A DNA stretch of 64,000 nucleotides from Eonycteris spelaea (Eukaryota > Chordata > Mammalia > Chiroptera > Pteropodidae): NCBI GenBank assembly GCA_003508835.1, contig PUFA01000081.1, positions 6,324,001 to 6,388,000 of the forward strand, in the 5' to 3' direction. Of this stretch, positions 11,080 to 21,300 are shown piece after piece. How positions within the stretch are numbered: position 1 is the stretch's first letter; every line of letters starts with the position of its first letter. Made by a program: the position numbers and the translations under genes. The notes beneath the pieces were generated by a model. It saw only the letters and a program-made list of their open reading frames with translations, was not told the origin of the DNA and ran no database searches.

Positions 11080-11575
11080 AGAGTTGCAAATCCTTCCCCT
11101 TTCTACATCCACACCTCTCTATGACCTGACTCCTTTCATCAAGAAATAGAGCTAATTCTCCCTCCTTGAATCTGGGCTTGGCTGTGTGACTTGCTTTGGC
11201 CAATGCAACTTTAAGAAAGGCGATGCGAGCAGAGGCTTGAAAAGTGCCAGCACACTGGAGCTTGTCCTCTCTCTTGCTGCTCTTAGGACCCTTTTAACCA
11301 CCACCATGTGAAGGAACTCTAACAATCCTCCTGGATGATGAGACAGGTAGCCAAGTCATCTTGGTCACTCAGCTTGAGTCACCTATAAGATATGTGAGTG
11401 AGGCCATCCTCGATCATCCAGTCCCAGCCAAGCCACTTCCTTACCATGAGATCAGTTGAGCCAGCCCTGACCAGAAAACTGCTCAACACGCCCACTGGAC
11501 ATGGTCAATAATAATTGATTATCTTAAGCCACCCAATTTGGGAATGGTTTGTTGTACAGCAATGAATAAATGCTA
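11080..11575 (+). mobile_element. MLT1-like LTR (ERVL-MaLR)
   Basis: Recognisable MaLR LTR features on the plus strand are 'ggctgtgtgacttgctttgg', 'ccaatgcaactttaagaaag' and the 3' end 'ttaagccacccaatttggg', then 'gttgtacagcaatgaataaa'. It is a decayed solitary LTR with no internal retroviral genes nearby. Confidence 0.65.
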
Positions 11576-12224
11576 CAGTGATAAAATACCACAGTGCTCC
11601 TGCACAGGAGTGTTCTGCCTGCCTGGAGCCTGGTTTGGGAGCCCCCAGACACAGAATTGCTGGAGCCCCAGTCCTCTCGGTCCCTCCTCTTCCCCATAAT
11701 ATCTTCTGCTCACTTTGATCCCAGTACTTATCTCTACTCCATTTCCAACTTGGTGCTAGATTTTATGGGTGCCAGGGACAGGACAACCCTTGTGCAGAGC
11801 AATGCTTGTGCAACTCTTCTTGCCTCTGTAGGCTCCCAGGCATTTCTCCTTACAAGGAGGCGGCCATTCAAGGAGGCAGCCATCTACCTGGAATTAACTG
11901 AAGGGTGTATAGCCAGGAAATCTCCACCACCTCTCATGGTGCCTAGACACCTGTCCCCTATTCAAGCTCCAATTCTTTGGTTTGCAAAGGCTATTTAGAC
12001 CCCCAGAGCCCTCCGGGAGAGTTGAATATTCCTCTGTGGATGTTAAAGCAAGTTACACTTACATTATAGCACAAACACACTATATGGTCGTTACTTAGTA
12101 TCGCTGACCAGACACTCCGTGCCCTAGCACAGCTGCGAATGTAGTAGGGGTCCAACAAATGTTCACTGGGTGGGTCACCTGGACAGATATCAAATAATGT
12201 CTGGCCCTGGGGCTCTGGGGCCTT

Positions 12225-12565
12225 TCTGGATCCTGATTTGAGCACAACAACCTTTAAAAGACATTTTTGGGAATAATCAATAAAATTTGAATTAGCTATG
12301 ACATTATACTGACAAATTGTTATTAATTTTATTATACATAATAATGGAATTGTCATGTAGAAAAATGTCATTTTTAGCGATGCATGCTGATGTATTTTTT
12401 CAGGGTAAAAATGTCATCATGATGTCAGTTATTTATTTGAAATTTTAAAATATAAAACAAATTTGGAAAAATATAAATTATTAAATCTAGATGATAGACA
12501 TACTGGGTTATACTATTCTCCATATTCTGTAAGTTTGAAATCTTTCACCATAAAAGTTGGAGGTA
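12225..12565 (+). mobile_element. Old L1 3' end
   Basis: The sequence 'ctttaaaagacatttttggg' through 'gcatgctgatgtattttttc' to 'gtttgaaatctttcaccata' resembles a common old L1-type 3' terminus in sense orientation. The same terminal motif recurs near 38560. Confidence 0.55.
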
Positions 12566-13924
12566 ACTCTCTCACCTGCCATTTTACAGATGGCCACATG
12601 GGGACAGTAGAGTATCGGGCTGATCGTGGGCCTGGGCTTTGAGAAAAAAGTGCAGAACAGCAATCACCCCTCACCCTTTACTCATTTATTTCCTCTCACC
12701 CTTGCATTTGACTTTCTAAAGGACCCTGAGCTGGACCTATAAGGGACACAGAGTCAAATTCACCCCAACGCCTGCTCTCTTCAGCCGCATGTGTAAATAT
12801 TATATCTGGGGGTCAAGAAGGGGGGCAGTCTTTGTGGGTCCACGCAACAACAGTGTCTCTATGTTTGATGTCACTAGAATGGAGACCTTGGCTGGGCATA
12901 TCAGAAAAAAATAAATTAATATGGGGGGGCAGGTTGTGGGCACAGAGTGGGGAGCTGCAGCTGTGTGAGTTGACCTCTTCTACACGCATTCAGGTTTCTA
13001 TGCTTATCAACTGTATGACCTGGGGAAAGTTTGCCTGCCTGGTCAGAGAAAGCCCCTCTGAGCCAATGACGTTTGAACAGACACTGAGAGGGAGAGAAGG
13101 AGGCAGCAGGGAGAAGAGGCTAGGGAGGTAGGAGACTGAAGCCCTGAGGTAGGAAGCCCTCCGTGGGTTTCAGGAGTAGGAGATGAGCTGGGTGAGATGG
13201 GCAGGGCCAGTTCTTGGGGCCTTTGTGGGCCACAGGGAGGGGTTCAGAGATCTGATTGCAGGCCCTCTGGGGCAGCTGAGGAAGTTTGCTGGTGAGGCCC
13301 AGCGCTGGTTTTGTAAGACGTCTTTCTCTCACCATTTGCTTTTCCAATCCCAGGATGGACTTCCTGGGGTGGCCCAAAAGGCCTGGGAGTTCTCACTCTC
13401 TCTCCACCTCTTCTTAGTCCCCTTATTTAAACACAACCTCTCTCACTGCCAAAAGGAAATCTGCCACTTATGCTGCTGGTGGTGGTCTCTTCTGCCCACT
13501 CGGAAAGCTTCTCTTAAGGCCTCCCCAGGGGCTGGTCCACTGCAGCTGCCCACACTGAGGCAGCAGTGGGGCAACTTCGAGGCTCCTCCCACTACCCGCC
13601 CACACCCTTTCCCTAGGGAATTGCCCAACATAAACTGCTCACTCATGTCAGAGGTGGGATGGCCTGGGAGAACACTGAATCCATCCTAGTTCCTTTTGAG
13701 GCTGTCTGAGCAGCAGCGAGCAGCAGGGACCACCCCTCCCTACCACAGCTGTCTCATGCACAAGTTTTCCCCGGGGGAGGTATCTTGGATCAAACACACC
13801 CATACTGGTGATGCTAACAGTTACACACTGTTTTTTGTTCCAAATCATGCCCGGGGGCCTGTTCCATCCTCAGACCTGGGAGGGGTGGTCAAGACCTGGC
13901 TCTAGAGCAAGAACCTAAGTGGGG

Positions 13925-14145
13925 ATCCCAGCTCCAACCTCCTAGCAGTGTGTCTTTCAGCAAGTTACTTAACCTCTCTGTGCTATTTCCTCATACATAA
14001 ACTAGGAACACCAGTGGCACCTACTTTATACTGTGGTCAAGAGGATTAATTGGTTGGCATTTACATGTGAAAGGGCTTAGAAGAATGCCTGGAACATAGT
14101 ATGCACTCAAAACATGTTGGCTATTATTATTCTTTCCTCTTTTTC
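13925..14145 (-). mobile_element. MIR SINE, antisense
   Basis: 'cagcaagttacttaacctct' then a diverged 'ctgtgctatttcctcatac' and 'gaatgcctggaacatagta' is the reverse complement of MIR. Confidence 0.75.
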
Positions 14146-14514
14146 CAGATTACAAGAAATGGAAACCTACTCAATTTGTGCCAAGTAAAGGCATTAAGTG
14201 TAAAGTCTCCCAAAGAGGAAGAGGCCCTGGGGCAGGTACACAGCATTGGGTATGGAATTAGCAAGAGGCCACCACTGAGTGTCAAGTGGTTACGGTGGGA
14301 ATAACAATTCCCTGAGGTTGGCAGAAGTCCTCCTTCTCTTCTGCAAAGAGGCCCCTGCATGAAGGTCCACCAGAGGGTTCGTTAGAAAGGAAAGGCCCCA
14401 GAGTCTTCCTTGACTGCAGCAGTTCATAAACTACCTTCATCATGAGATCTTGCTGCCAATCCTGGCGTAATGAACATGCTCAATGACAGACAGCATAATG
14501 AACGTGTAAGGAGA

Positions 14515-14745
14515 ATGGCTTTGGAGTCTGACGACTGGGCTCAAATGTTGGCTCCTTCACTTCCTAACCTAACCTTGGGTGAGCCACTTAATCTCTTAGA
14601 GCCGCAGTTTCCTCATCTGCAGAATGGGGTCTAAGAAGGGTACTTACCTTCAATAGGTGTTTTGAGAATTTGATGAGAAAATGTATATAAAGGGCTTATT
14701 AATCTAGTACCTGGGACAACAATAACTGATCAGTAAACACTTCTC
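14515..14745 (-). mobile_element. MIR SINE, antisense
   Basis: 'ggagtctgacgactgggctc', 'gagccacttaatctcttaga' and 'gcagtttcctcatctgcaga' are reverse-complement MIR, nearly full length. Confidence 0.8.
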
Positions 14746-15225
14746 AGACAGCTAGACATACATACAGACAGACAGGCAGACAGGTACACACACACAGAGG
14801 TTAAAAAAAAAAGTCCCAGAGGCTGTATCACAGGCGTGTAGACAATGAATGCTAAAATGTTGCATATGTCTTCACACTGAAAAACAGTATCCTGTGGCCT
14901 CTGGCGATGTCTTAAAACTTTTAAAGTCACTCTCAGCAAATAGCTCCTCCTCCCACTTGCCTTTACTCTAATATTTCCAGCCCCTGCTTGCCAGTCGGCA
15001 CCCAACAGTTACCTTCTTCAGTTAACTCCACAGTTCCGCAGTTAAAGCAGTCTTCCTTGGAATCTTGGCCTTCGCCTTGTTAGAACTGAGCTAAAGGACA
15101 TTTCAGAGACAGTTCCTGGGGGAAACACACAGTGTACACTGGAGGGCAGAAACCTCCCCACCCACGATGGGCCACCTCACTCTTTCAAAAAGCCACCAGA
15201 GCATGTTTGAGAAAAGTTAAGCTGT

Positions 15226-15231
15226 TTTATT
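15226..15231 (-). terminator. SRGAP3: SRGAP3 candidate polyadenylation signal
   Basis: The minus strand reads AATAAA here, followed after roughly 15-30 bases by a TG/T-rich stretch (TGCTCTGGTGGCTTTTTG), a classic downstream element. It is the best-formed signal found between the stop codon and the intergenic repeats. Confidence 0.6.
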
Positions 15232-18200
15232 TCACAGGATAGCTCCACGTCAAACCAGCAGGCACCATCAGAATACGCGACAGAGGATCCAATCAGACAC
15301 TCTATAGGACGGGCGTTTGGTTGTAAGGTAGAGAAATGATATCCAGAAGAGAACAGCACTTCTCATCACATGGGGACAGGCAACCAGCAATTTCTGAGGG
15401 TGGTTTGGTTGTTTTTTCCTGACAGTTTGGGGCAGAAGGAAACCAAAGGAAACAAAATAGACCAGCCACTCTGAAGCAATCAGAACCAAACCTATTGCCA
15501 AACCGTGTAAACAGTCACACTGCTGGGGAACTAGAGCCTGAGCAGAAACTCTAGCAGAACCTATTTCCGTCTAAGGAAGGCAAAGTGCGCTCTGGTTGTT
15601 CTGATTCAAGGAACAGCTTCGTTATTTGCCTGGGACAGATCATACAGAAAGGAGGTGTCAGCAAGGGGCAGCGTTGGCCATTCGGCCAGTCCCAGAGGAT
15701 GGGACAGCGGGACATTGGCAGATCAACCTCAGAGAGGCCAAGGGGACTCCGACCTGACAGCCAAGTCCCTTCTCTCAGCTCCCCTGGGCAGCTTTGGGTA
15801 TGTGAGGAATTCCCTACACGGCTGCTCAGAAGAGAGGAGACCCCAGAGAACCGGGGAAGTTGACATGAACGTCAGCATTAGCTCTGCATAGCAGAAAGTC
15901 AGCTAAGCAACACCTCGGCTCGCCCCTTCCTGCCTTTTCCTCCCCGTCATCCCCCCTAAGCCCAACGGGGTCTCCATCATGGTTGTGAGACAGCCATTCT
16001 TCTTTCTGGGTTTCTCAGGAAAATGAGGCATTTGCTCTAGTGTGGAACCATCTAGATGTGTGAAAAGTTAGGAGTAGAAAGACTGAGAGAAAGAACCATT
16101 ATATTAGTCCTTGTGGTTTTCCTTCAGCTGTGTAATGTGCACTGAGTGCCAAGTAACAAGCAGGTCACAGGAAGTCCTCTGTATTCATGCCTCCTGAATG
16201 AGGAAGAAATACACCCAACAAGGCACTCCAACGGCCTCCAACAGAGAAGCCAGCTCCATATCAGGGCCCTTTCCCACACTGGCTCCCTCTGTCTACCACA
16301 AACCAGTTCTGAAGGTTTATAAGGCAGATCTCTGAACTGCTGGTTCCGGCTGGTGGCCAAAGGATGGCTCCATTTCCCTGTGTCTCTTCCCACTCGGATA
16401 TATCTTCATCCCTTGGGAATCCATTTCTCTCCTGCCCCTTGGCCTGGTGACCTCAGAGGACAGACTCCCAAGTCTAATGCCCAAGCTTACAAGTCCCTCC
16501 CATTGTGTGCTCTGTCCGGGTTCAAAGGCGCTTCAAGGTGAGAAATCGTTAGCACTGAAAACAAGGAAAGGCAAGAATTTTTCATAGAATCCCACAGCTC
16601 AGAGCAGCTCTTTAAGAGGAAAGGAGAATACAGAGAGAGAGGGAGAGCAGGGTAGGAAGCACGGCTTGTTCTCAATTTTATCCGAGAAAGGTCTTAAGCG
16701 GCAGATGGGCCCCTGAGGCCCAGGAAACTAGACCAGGAAGGAATTGTCTTTGGTCAGTTTTAAATGAACATCTTGCTGGTTCATTCCTAAAACAGACTGA
16801 ACATCAGTTACACATAAAGACAAAAGGCTTGACCTCAAGTAAGTCGAAGGTTAAAAAATCATTTTGTGAAGTGAAAGAAAAAAAAAGAAAACAAAAATGC
16901 CCGTTATCGACAAACTGATCAGTACAGCTTTCAGTAATGGTGATGAACAAGTAGGTAAACACCACTTTCCCTTGTACAATTGGTTATATTGAGGACTACT
17001 AACTAGGTTACTATGTTTCCCCCACACTCACTGTACAGTTAGGTTTCTGGTATTTGTTTTTTACATCGATCTATCTACTAGGTGCAAAGATTTGGTGAGT
17101 GGCATCGCCTATAATTTAATTGTCGCTTTTTAAAAAATTACAGTTTCACATTTTAACAGTTACTTTCCAGCATTTAAGCAAATACAGCAATATATAGTGG
17201 ACTAACACAGGCAGGAGTCAGGAAACAAATGCCAATGCTTGGTGACCATGGGTGGGACTGGGTGCCTGTGGAGGGGGACTGAGGACATGCAGAGTGCCAG
17301 ATGAGGAAGTGGCGGGATGGCGGGGGTGGGGCAGGAAAGTAGTTTAACATTTGGTTCTGTGTGGAGGCTCAGGTTTAGGGCTGGATGAGTGAGTGAGGTG
17401 AGCTTCTCTACATGTGAACTCATCTGCCTTTTCCCAATGAAAAACAGGTGCTTAAAGAAAACAGCTATGGCTCTGCCTTCAGGTAATTCTGTGAAAGGCA
17501 AGTCCATTTTCAAGAAAGAAAAATGAAGTTAGTCAATTCAGAGGAAAAGCCACACGGTCTGACTGGTGTTATGTGTATCAGGCAATACATCTCTCAACTC
17601 AGATTTTCTCTTTTCATTTTGTAGTCGTGGAAGAGAATGTTACATTTTGTGCAGGAGGCTACAACATTTAAGGTCTGGGAGGAATTTTTGGGTATAAATG
17701 AGATGTCTTGTATCTGGGCTGGACAGCATAGCATCCTTGCAAACAAATGACTTTATAAGCATGACACAACCCACTCTCAGCTAAATATTAAATCTTGGGC
17801 AAGTCACAGCACATCCCAAGGCCTTGCTTTCTTTCTCAAACCATAAAATGGGGATATCTTTATGTGCTCAAAGGCAGAGGGCTCCTACCTGGTTCTGAGA
17901 CACTTTCATTTCCAGGAGCTAAAAGAGAATGGTTGGTTCTAGGCCAAACGAGGAAGGTCAAGTTTGTCATTGGCCTCTTCCTGGCATTCTCTTTATGCAT
18001 CCTTTGATTCTTCCTTCTACTGTGTGCTCTCAGTGCCAGTCCTCAGATGAGGCAGAATGGCTTACCACATGACCAGCCGCTAGTGACTCAATAGGTCCCT
18101 CCCTCTGGGGTGTATTCACCTTTTTATGGAGTACCAGAGGAGAAAGCAAAATTTCATCCAATGGGGTGAAATGGTATTGATGGAATTTCAAGCATCAGCA

Positions 18201-18369
18201 GGCAGTATATCTGTAGGGCCATGCTTCAGGGATCTTATGAATCTGGTAGGAAAATTCCAACTGCCCACTTCTCAAATGCCATTAGATTTCAAAAGGAAGG
18301 CCTTGGATGGTTTTTGAGCTAAAAGACTTACCTTACTAATGACAATAGAAAGAACAATCATGTTGGCAC

Positions 18370-18550
18370 AGTGCTTTCTAGTTTAAATAGCTTGCTCTTT
18401 TATCTTTATTATCTTTACTTTATGGAGCAGGAAATCGAGGCTCGGTGAGATGCAGTGATATGCCCAGAGTCCCACAGCTCCCAAGTGATGGGGGCTGGGA
18501 CTCAAACACAGGACTTTTGACTCCAAATCACAGCTATGGACACACTCAGA
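18370..18550 (+). mobile_element. MIR SINE inside SRGAP3 3' UTR
   Basis: 'gcaggaaatcgaggctcgg', 'gatatgcccagagtcccaca' and 'gactcaaacacaggactttt' is a plus-strand MIR. It is transcribed in antisense orientation within the 3' UTR. Confidence 0.7.
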
Positions 18551-19739
18551 AGCCTCGAGGCAAGAGATGAAGCTTGAGAATAACAGAGAGGAAACCCTTC
18601 GCTTGGCATGATGGGGTGAGTGAAAGTGGTCCCATTAGAATCTGATTTGCCTATGCTCCATTATCCAGAAACAGCCATGTCTGGCAAAGGAAGAGTTCCA
18701 AAGAGGAAGTAAAACAGAATTAGACAAGGATGATCCAGAAGGCTTTTTGTCAGCTAACAGGGGAAAGCCTTGCTCACAATACTTGAAGACCAACCACACC
18801 AATCCTAATCCTAATACCATATTTTTAATTACATTAAATGCTCTGGAGAAGGCAGGTGAAAGGGAAGGGAAGGCAGAGAGAGGTAAGCTATTTCACTGGC
18901 ATAAACTCAACTGAAGCATTCTCTAGGCCAGAAAGTGCCAAGGATTGCCCCTCCTCAGCCCCTGGTCTGAGCTGGGCACTTATGGTTCATGCACTTCGTG
19001 CAAGAGGGCACCAGCCAAAGTGCGTTGTGGCCTGATTTTAAATTAAAAAGATGTGACTCAAAGCCTCCTTGCCTGTTTAGTTCCAAATCTGACACAGTAT
19101 AATTAGTAGAAAGAGGAAAAGAAAAAATTAAATACTTTGAAAATTGTATAAGTTAAACCTATATAGTTACCAGAATGATTCCTACAGCATTTCTAGGTTG
19201 TGAAGTGTTCCACACCACTGTGTTTTGTTTTGTTTTTTTTTCCTTTTCCCTGACCAACACATACTGTGTTACAATGGGTCTGTGTTCTCACTATCCCCTT
19301 TTTCTACGTACAAACACGAGGATGCTGTGGTCAGGGGTCTTCTTGCCAATGTCCTCCCATGCCTTCGGGGTTATGGTTGGCACTTGGCCTTCGGGTGGAA
19401 AGGCAGGGTCTCTGGGGTGGATGGGGGGTTCTGTGAAGGGTTCCCCACCTCTAGGAGCAGCTTGCTTGGGGTACTGCCTGCTCCACCCTTTGTTTAGGGG
19501 AAGAATGTTCTGGAAGGCCACGACTTCTGGAGACAGTGGGAGACTGTTTTTGTTTTTCTGCAGGTTAGTGGTATATTGCTTCATTTGCAGTTACTGTGGG
19601 CCTCTAAATTCTCCCAGAAAAGTCCCTGCAAATCCCACCAAATAACTCAGCGGGAGATGTTTGGTGGCACGGGTCTGAGGTAAATCTAAGTTTCATAAAA
19701 AGAAAAAGGAGATCCTATATACATTTAGTATGTGTGTCC

Positions 19740-19850
19740 AGATCTAGTATATGTATATAGATGCATAAATAGATATATACACACCTACAGACACATACAT
19801 ACATATATATGTGTGTATATCACATATATATATACACATATATTTATGCA
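19740..19850. repeat. TA/CA microsatellite in SRGAP3 3' UTR
   Basis: Mixed (TA)n, (CA)n and CATA repeats span about 110 bases. The minus strand contains several UGUAUAUA words, including 19716-19723 just outside, which match the Pumilio motif but are cheap to form in such repeats. Confidence 0.8.
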
Positions 19851-20190
19851 TGTAGAGAGAACGTCGAGAGAATAATTTTCCAGTGACGATATGCAGGCGA
19901 AGCCATTTAACATTTTGCCACAATCTTAGGAAACACTCTAGTTGGGACTGCTCCTGCTCCTGCACTCCTCTGAGCCTCCGTCTACACACTCGAGGCCTGT
20001 GCGATTCACATGGCTGAATGCGAGCTGCGGCTAGCGCCTGGGCCTCAGCTCCGCACAGACACTCTTTCAGGCTGAACTTCCGGTCCCTGCCAAACAAGGC
20101 CAGAAGCATTGGGAAGGATGTGGAAGTCACGGAGACCACCCTTGGTCATGATGTGCCAGTGGGCCAGGGCAGTGCCACCCATCCTGTAGG

Positions 20191-20604
20191 TCACATGGTG
20201 CCTGACTTGTCCGCTGAGCTGTTGGGGAACATCTTCTCGGTGGGCGTCACGGCTGGGCTGCCCACACCTGAGCTGCTGCTGCTGCTGGACCGATGCTGGA
20301 CCACAGGCCGCACGGGCCGCATAGGGGGTGGGCGCAGCTGGGCACCAGCCAGGCGGGCGGACAGGGCAGGCTTGAAGGTGGTCATCATCTCGGTGGAGGA
20401 GCTACTGCTGCGGCGCATGGCGGCATCGGGGTCTCGGATGACAATGGTGTGCAGGGGACTGGCGGGCTCTGAGCTGATGGGGCCTGGTGGGTTCTTCAGG
20501 GGCTCCAGGGTGTCCAGCACCACGTCTGGTGCCTGCTTGACCGTGTTCTGTCTCTCAAGTTCCCGCAACTCATGCAAAGCCGTGCTCATGGTCTTCTCGA
20601 TGTC
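20191..20604 (-). CDS. SRGAP3: SRGAP3 last coding exon with stop codon
   Basis: The exon follows a CCCCAG acceptor and encodes 137 residues from DIEKTMSTALHELREL to SADKSGTM, then TGA at 20193-20191. This is the C-terminal tail of SRGAP3. It opens with a short predicted coiled-coil-like stretch (HELRELERQ) and continues as disordered sequence with two serine runs (RRSSSSST and HRSSSSSSSG) and a proline/arginine patch (RPPPMRPVRPVV). The second serine run is coded mostly by AGC, seen as a short CTG tract on the plus strand. The frame is fully open and matches the family, which matters because the preceding exon is frameshifted. The 198-residue frame on the plus strand here is its shadow. Confidence 0.97.
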   Translation of the reverse strand, partial: DIEKTMSTALHELRELERQNTVKQAPDVVLDTLEPLKNPPGPISSEPASPLHTIVIRDPDAAMRRSSSSSTEMMTTFKPALSARLAGAQLRPPPMRPVRPVVQHRSSSSSSSGVGSPAVTPTEKMFPNSSADKSGTM

Positions 20605-20839
20605 CTGGGGATAGAGAGAGCTCTCATCAGCATAGAGCCTGGAGGCCTGGGGTCCATTCTTTCCTCAGCAGCTAGTGGGCTTCTGAGAGAGTTTTCCCCA
20701 GGGGCCTCATGGCTGGGATGAAGATGAAATACCCAGGGTGTCGTATGACGAACTAGGGCAGTCCATGTGGTTATGGCCTGCACACTGCACTACCTGCATA
20801 TAGGAACCAGACTTAATGAGGGCTGGTCAGACTACTGGT

Positions 20840-21055
20840 TAAGAAGGCAAACTCTGGAGTCAGACAGACATGGGTTCACATTCTGGCACTGCCACTTCCT
20901 TGCTCTGTGACTTGGGCAAGTCACCTCAGAGCTCTGAACCTCAGAATCCTCATTTGTAAATTACAGATCTTTAGAATATAGACCTCAAGGGCCTGGTGAG
21001 TGTATTAAACGGTATGGCCAATGTGAAGAGCTTGGCATGGCATCTGGGACACAAC
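20840..21055 (-). mobile_element. MIR SINE, antisense
   Basis: 'ctctggagtcagacagacat', 'gggttcacattctggcactg' and 'gacttgggcaagtcacctc' is the reverse complement of the MIR 3' half, nearly full length. Confidence 0.85.
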
Positions 21056-21074
21056 AAGCTCACAGACCATAAGG

Positions 21075-21300
21075 CCAATCACAGCGGCAGTAAGAATTAA
21101 CATTGAGCACCAAGCCAAGTCCTTTCCGAAGATAATTCATTCTATTCTCACACTTATAAGGTAGGAACTATCATTAAGCTCATCTTACACATGAGGAAAT
21201 GGAAGCTCAGATCGGTTAAGTAACTTGCCAAGGTCACACAGCAATTTGGTAGCACAGCCCAAGTCTCAACCCAGGCAGTCTGTCTCCAGAGTCTATGGCC
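21075..21300 (+). mobile_element. MIR SINE
   Basis: 'cttacacatgaggaaatgga', 'ggttaagtaacttgccaag' and 'caacccaggcagtctgtctc' is a well-preserved sense MIR. It lies tail-to-tail with the antisense MIR just to its left. Confidence 0.85.

Larger units (their letters stand above)
6440..15204. other. Intergenic region between RAD18 5' end and SRGAP3 3' end
   Basis: No gene could be supported here on either strand; all open frames are short and lack splice or family support. The region is a patchwork of old repeats, with MIR, L1, L2, LTR and palindromic copies listed separately. The stretches 8100-9050, 12570-13920 and 14750-15200 hold no repeat I can name apart from a CAGA-type tract at 14755-14785. 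They could contain regulatory DNA that cannot be recognised by eye. Confidence 0.65.
15205..20190 (-). other. SRGAP3: SRGAP3 3' UTR
   Basis: This stretch follows the SRGAP3 stop codon on the minus strand. An AATAAA (minus strand, 15231-15226) with a GU/U-rich stretch just downstream (about 15180-15200) gives a plausible cleavage site near 15205-15215 and a 3' UTR of about 5 kb. That agrees with the long 3' UTR remembered for the human gene. Inside are a MIR (18370-18550), another possible antisense MIR remnant (about 17775-17860) and a TA/CA microsatellite (19740-19850). The block at about 16860-17200 is unique-looking and might be conserved, but this was not tested. The distal end is an inference from one poly(A) signal. 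Confidence 0.65.

Noticed and set aside
11594..11998. A 134-residue plus-strand frame in the intergenic region
   Set aside because: It directly follows an old LTR, has no recognised domain, no splice-site structure and no coding-like conservation that I can see.
20018..20614. A 198-residue open frame on the plus strand
   Set aside because: It lies exactly antisense to the last SRGAP3 exon, whose minus-strand frame matches a known protein end. Long antisense frames are common over GC-rich coding sequence.
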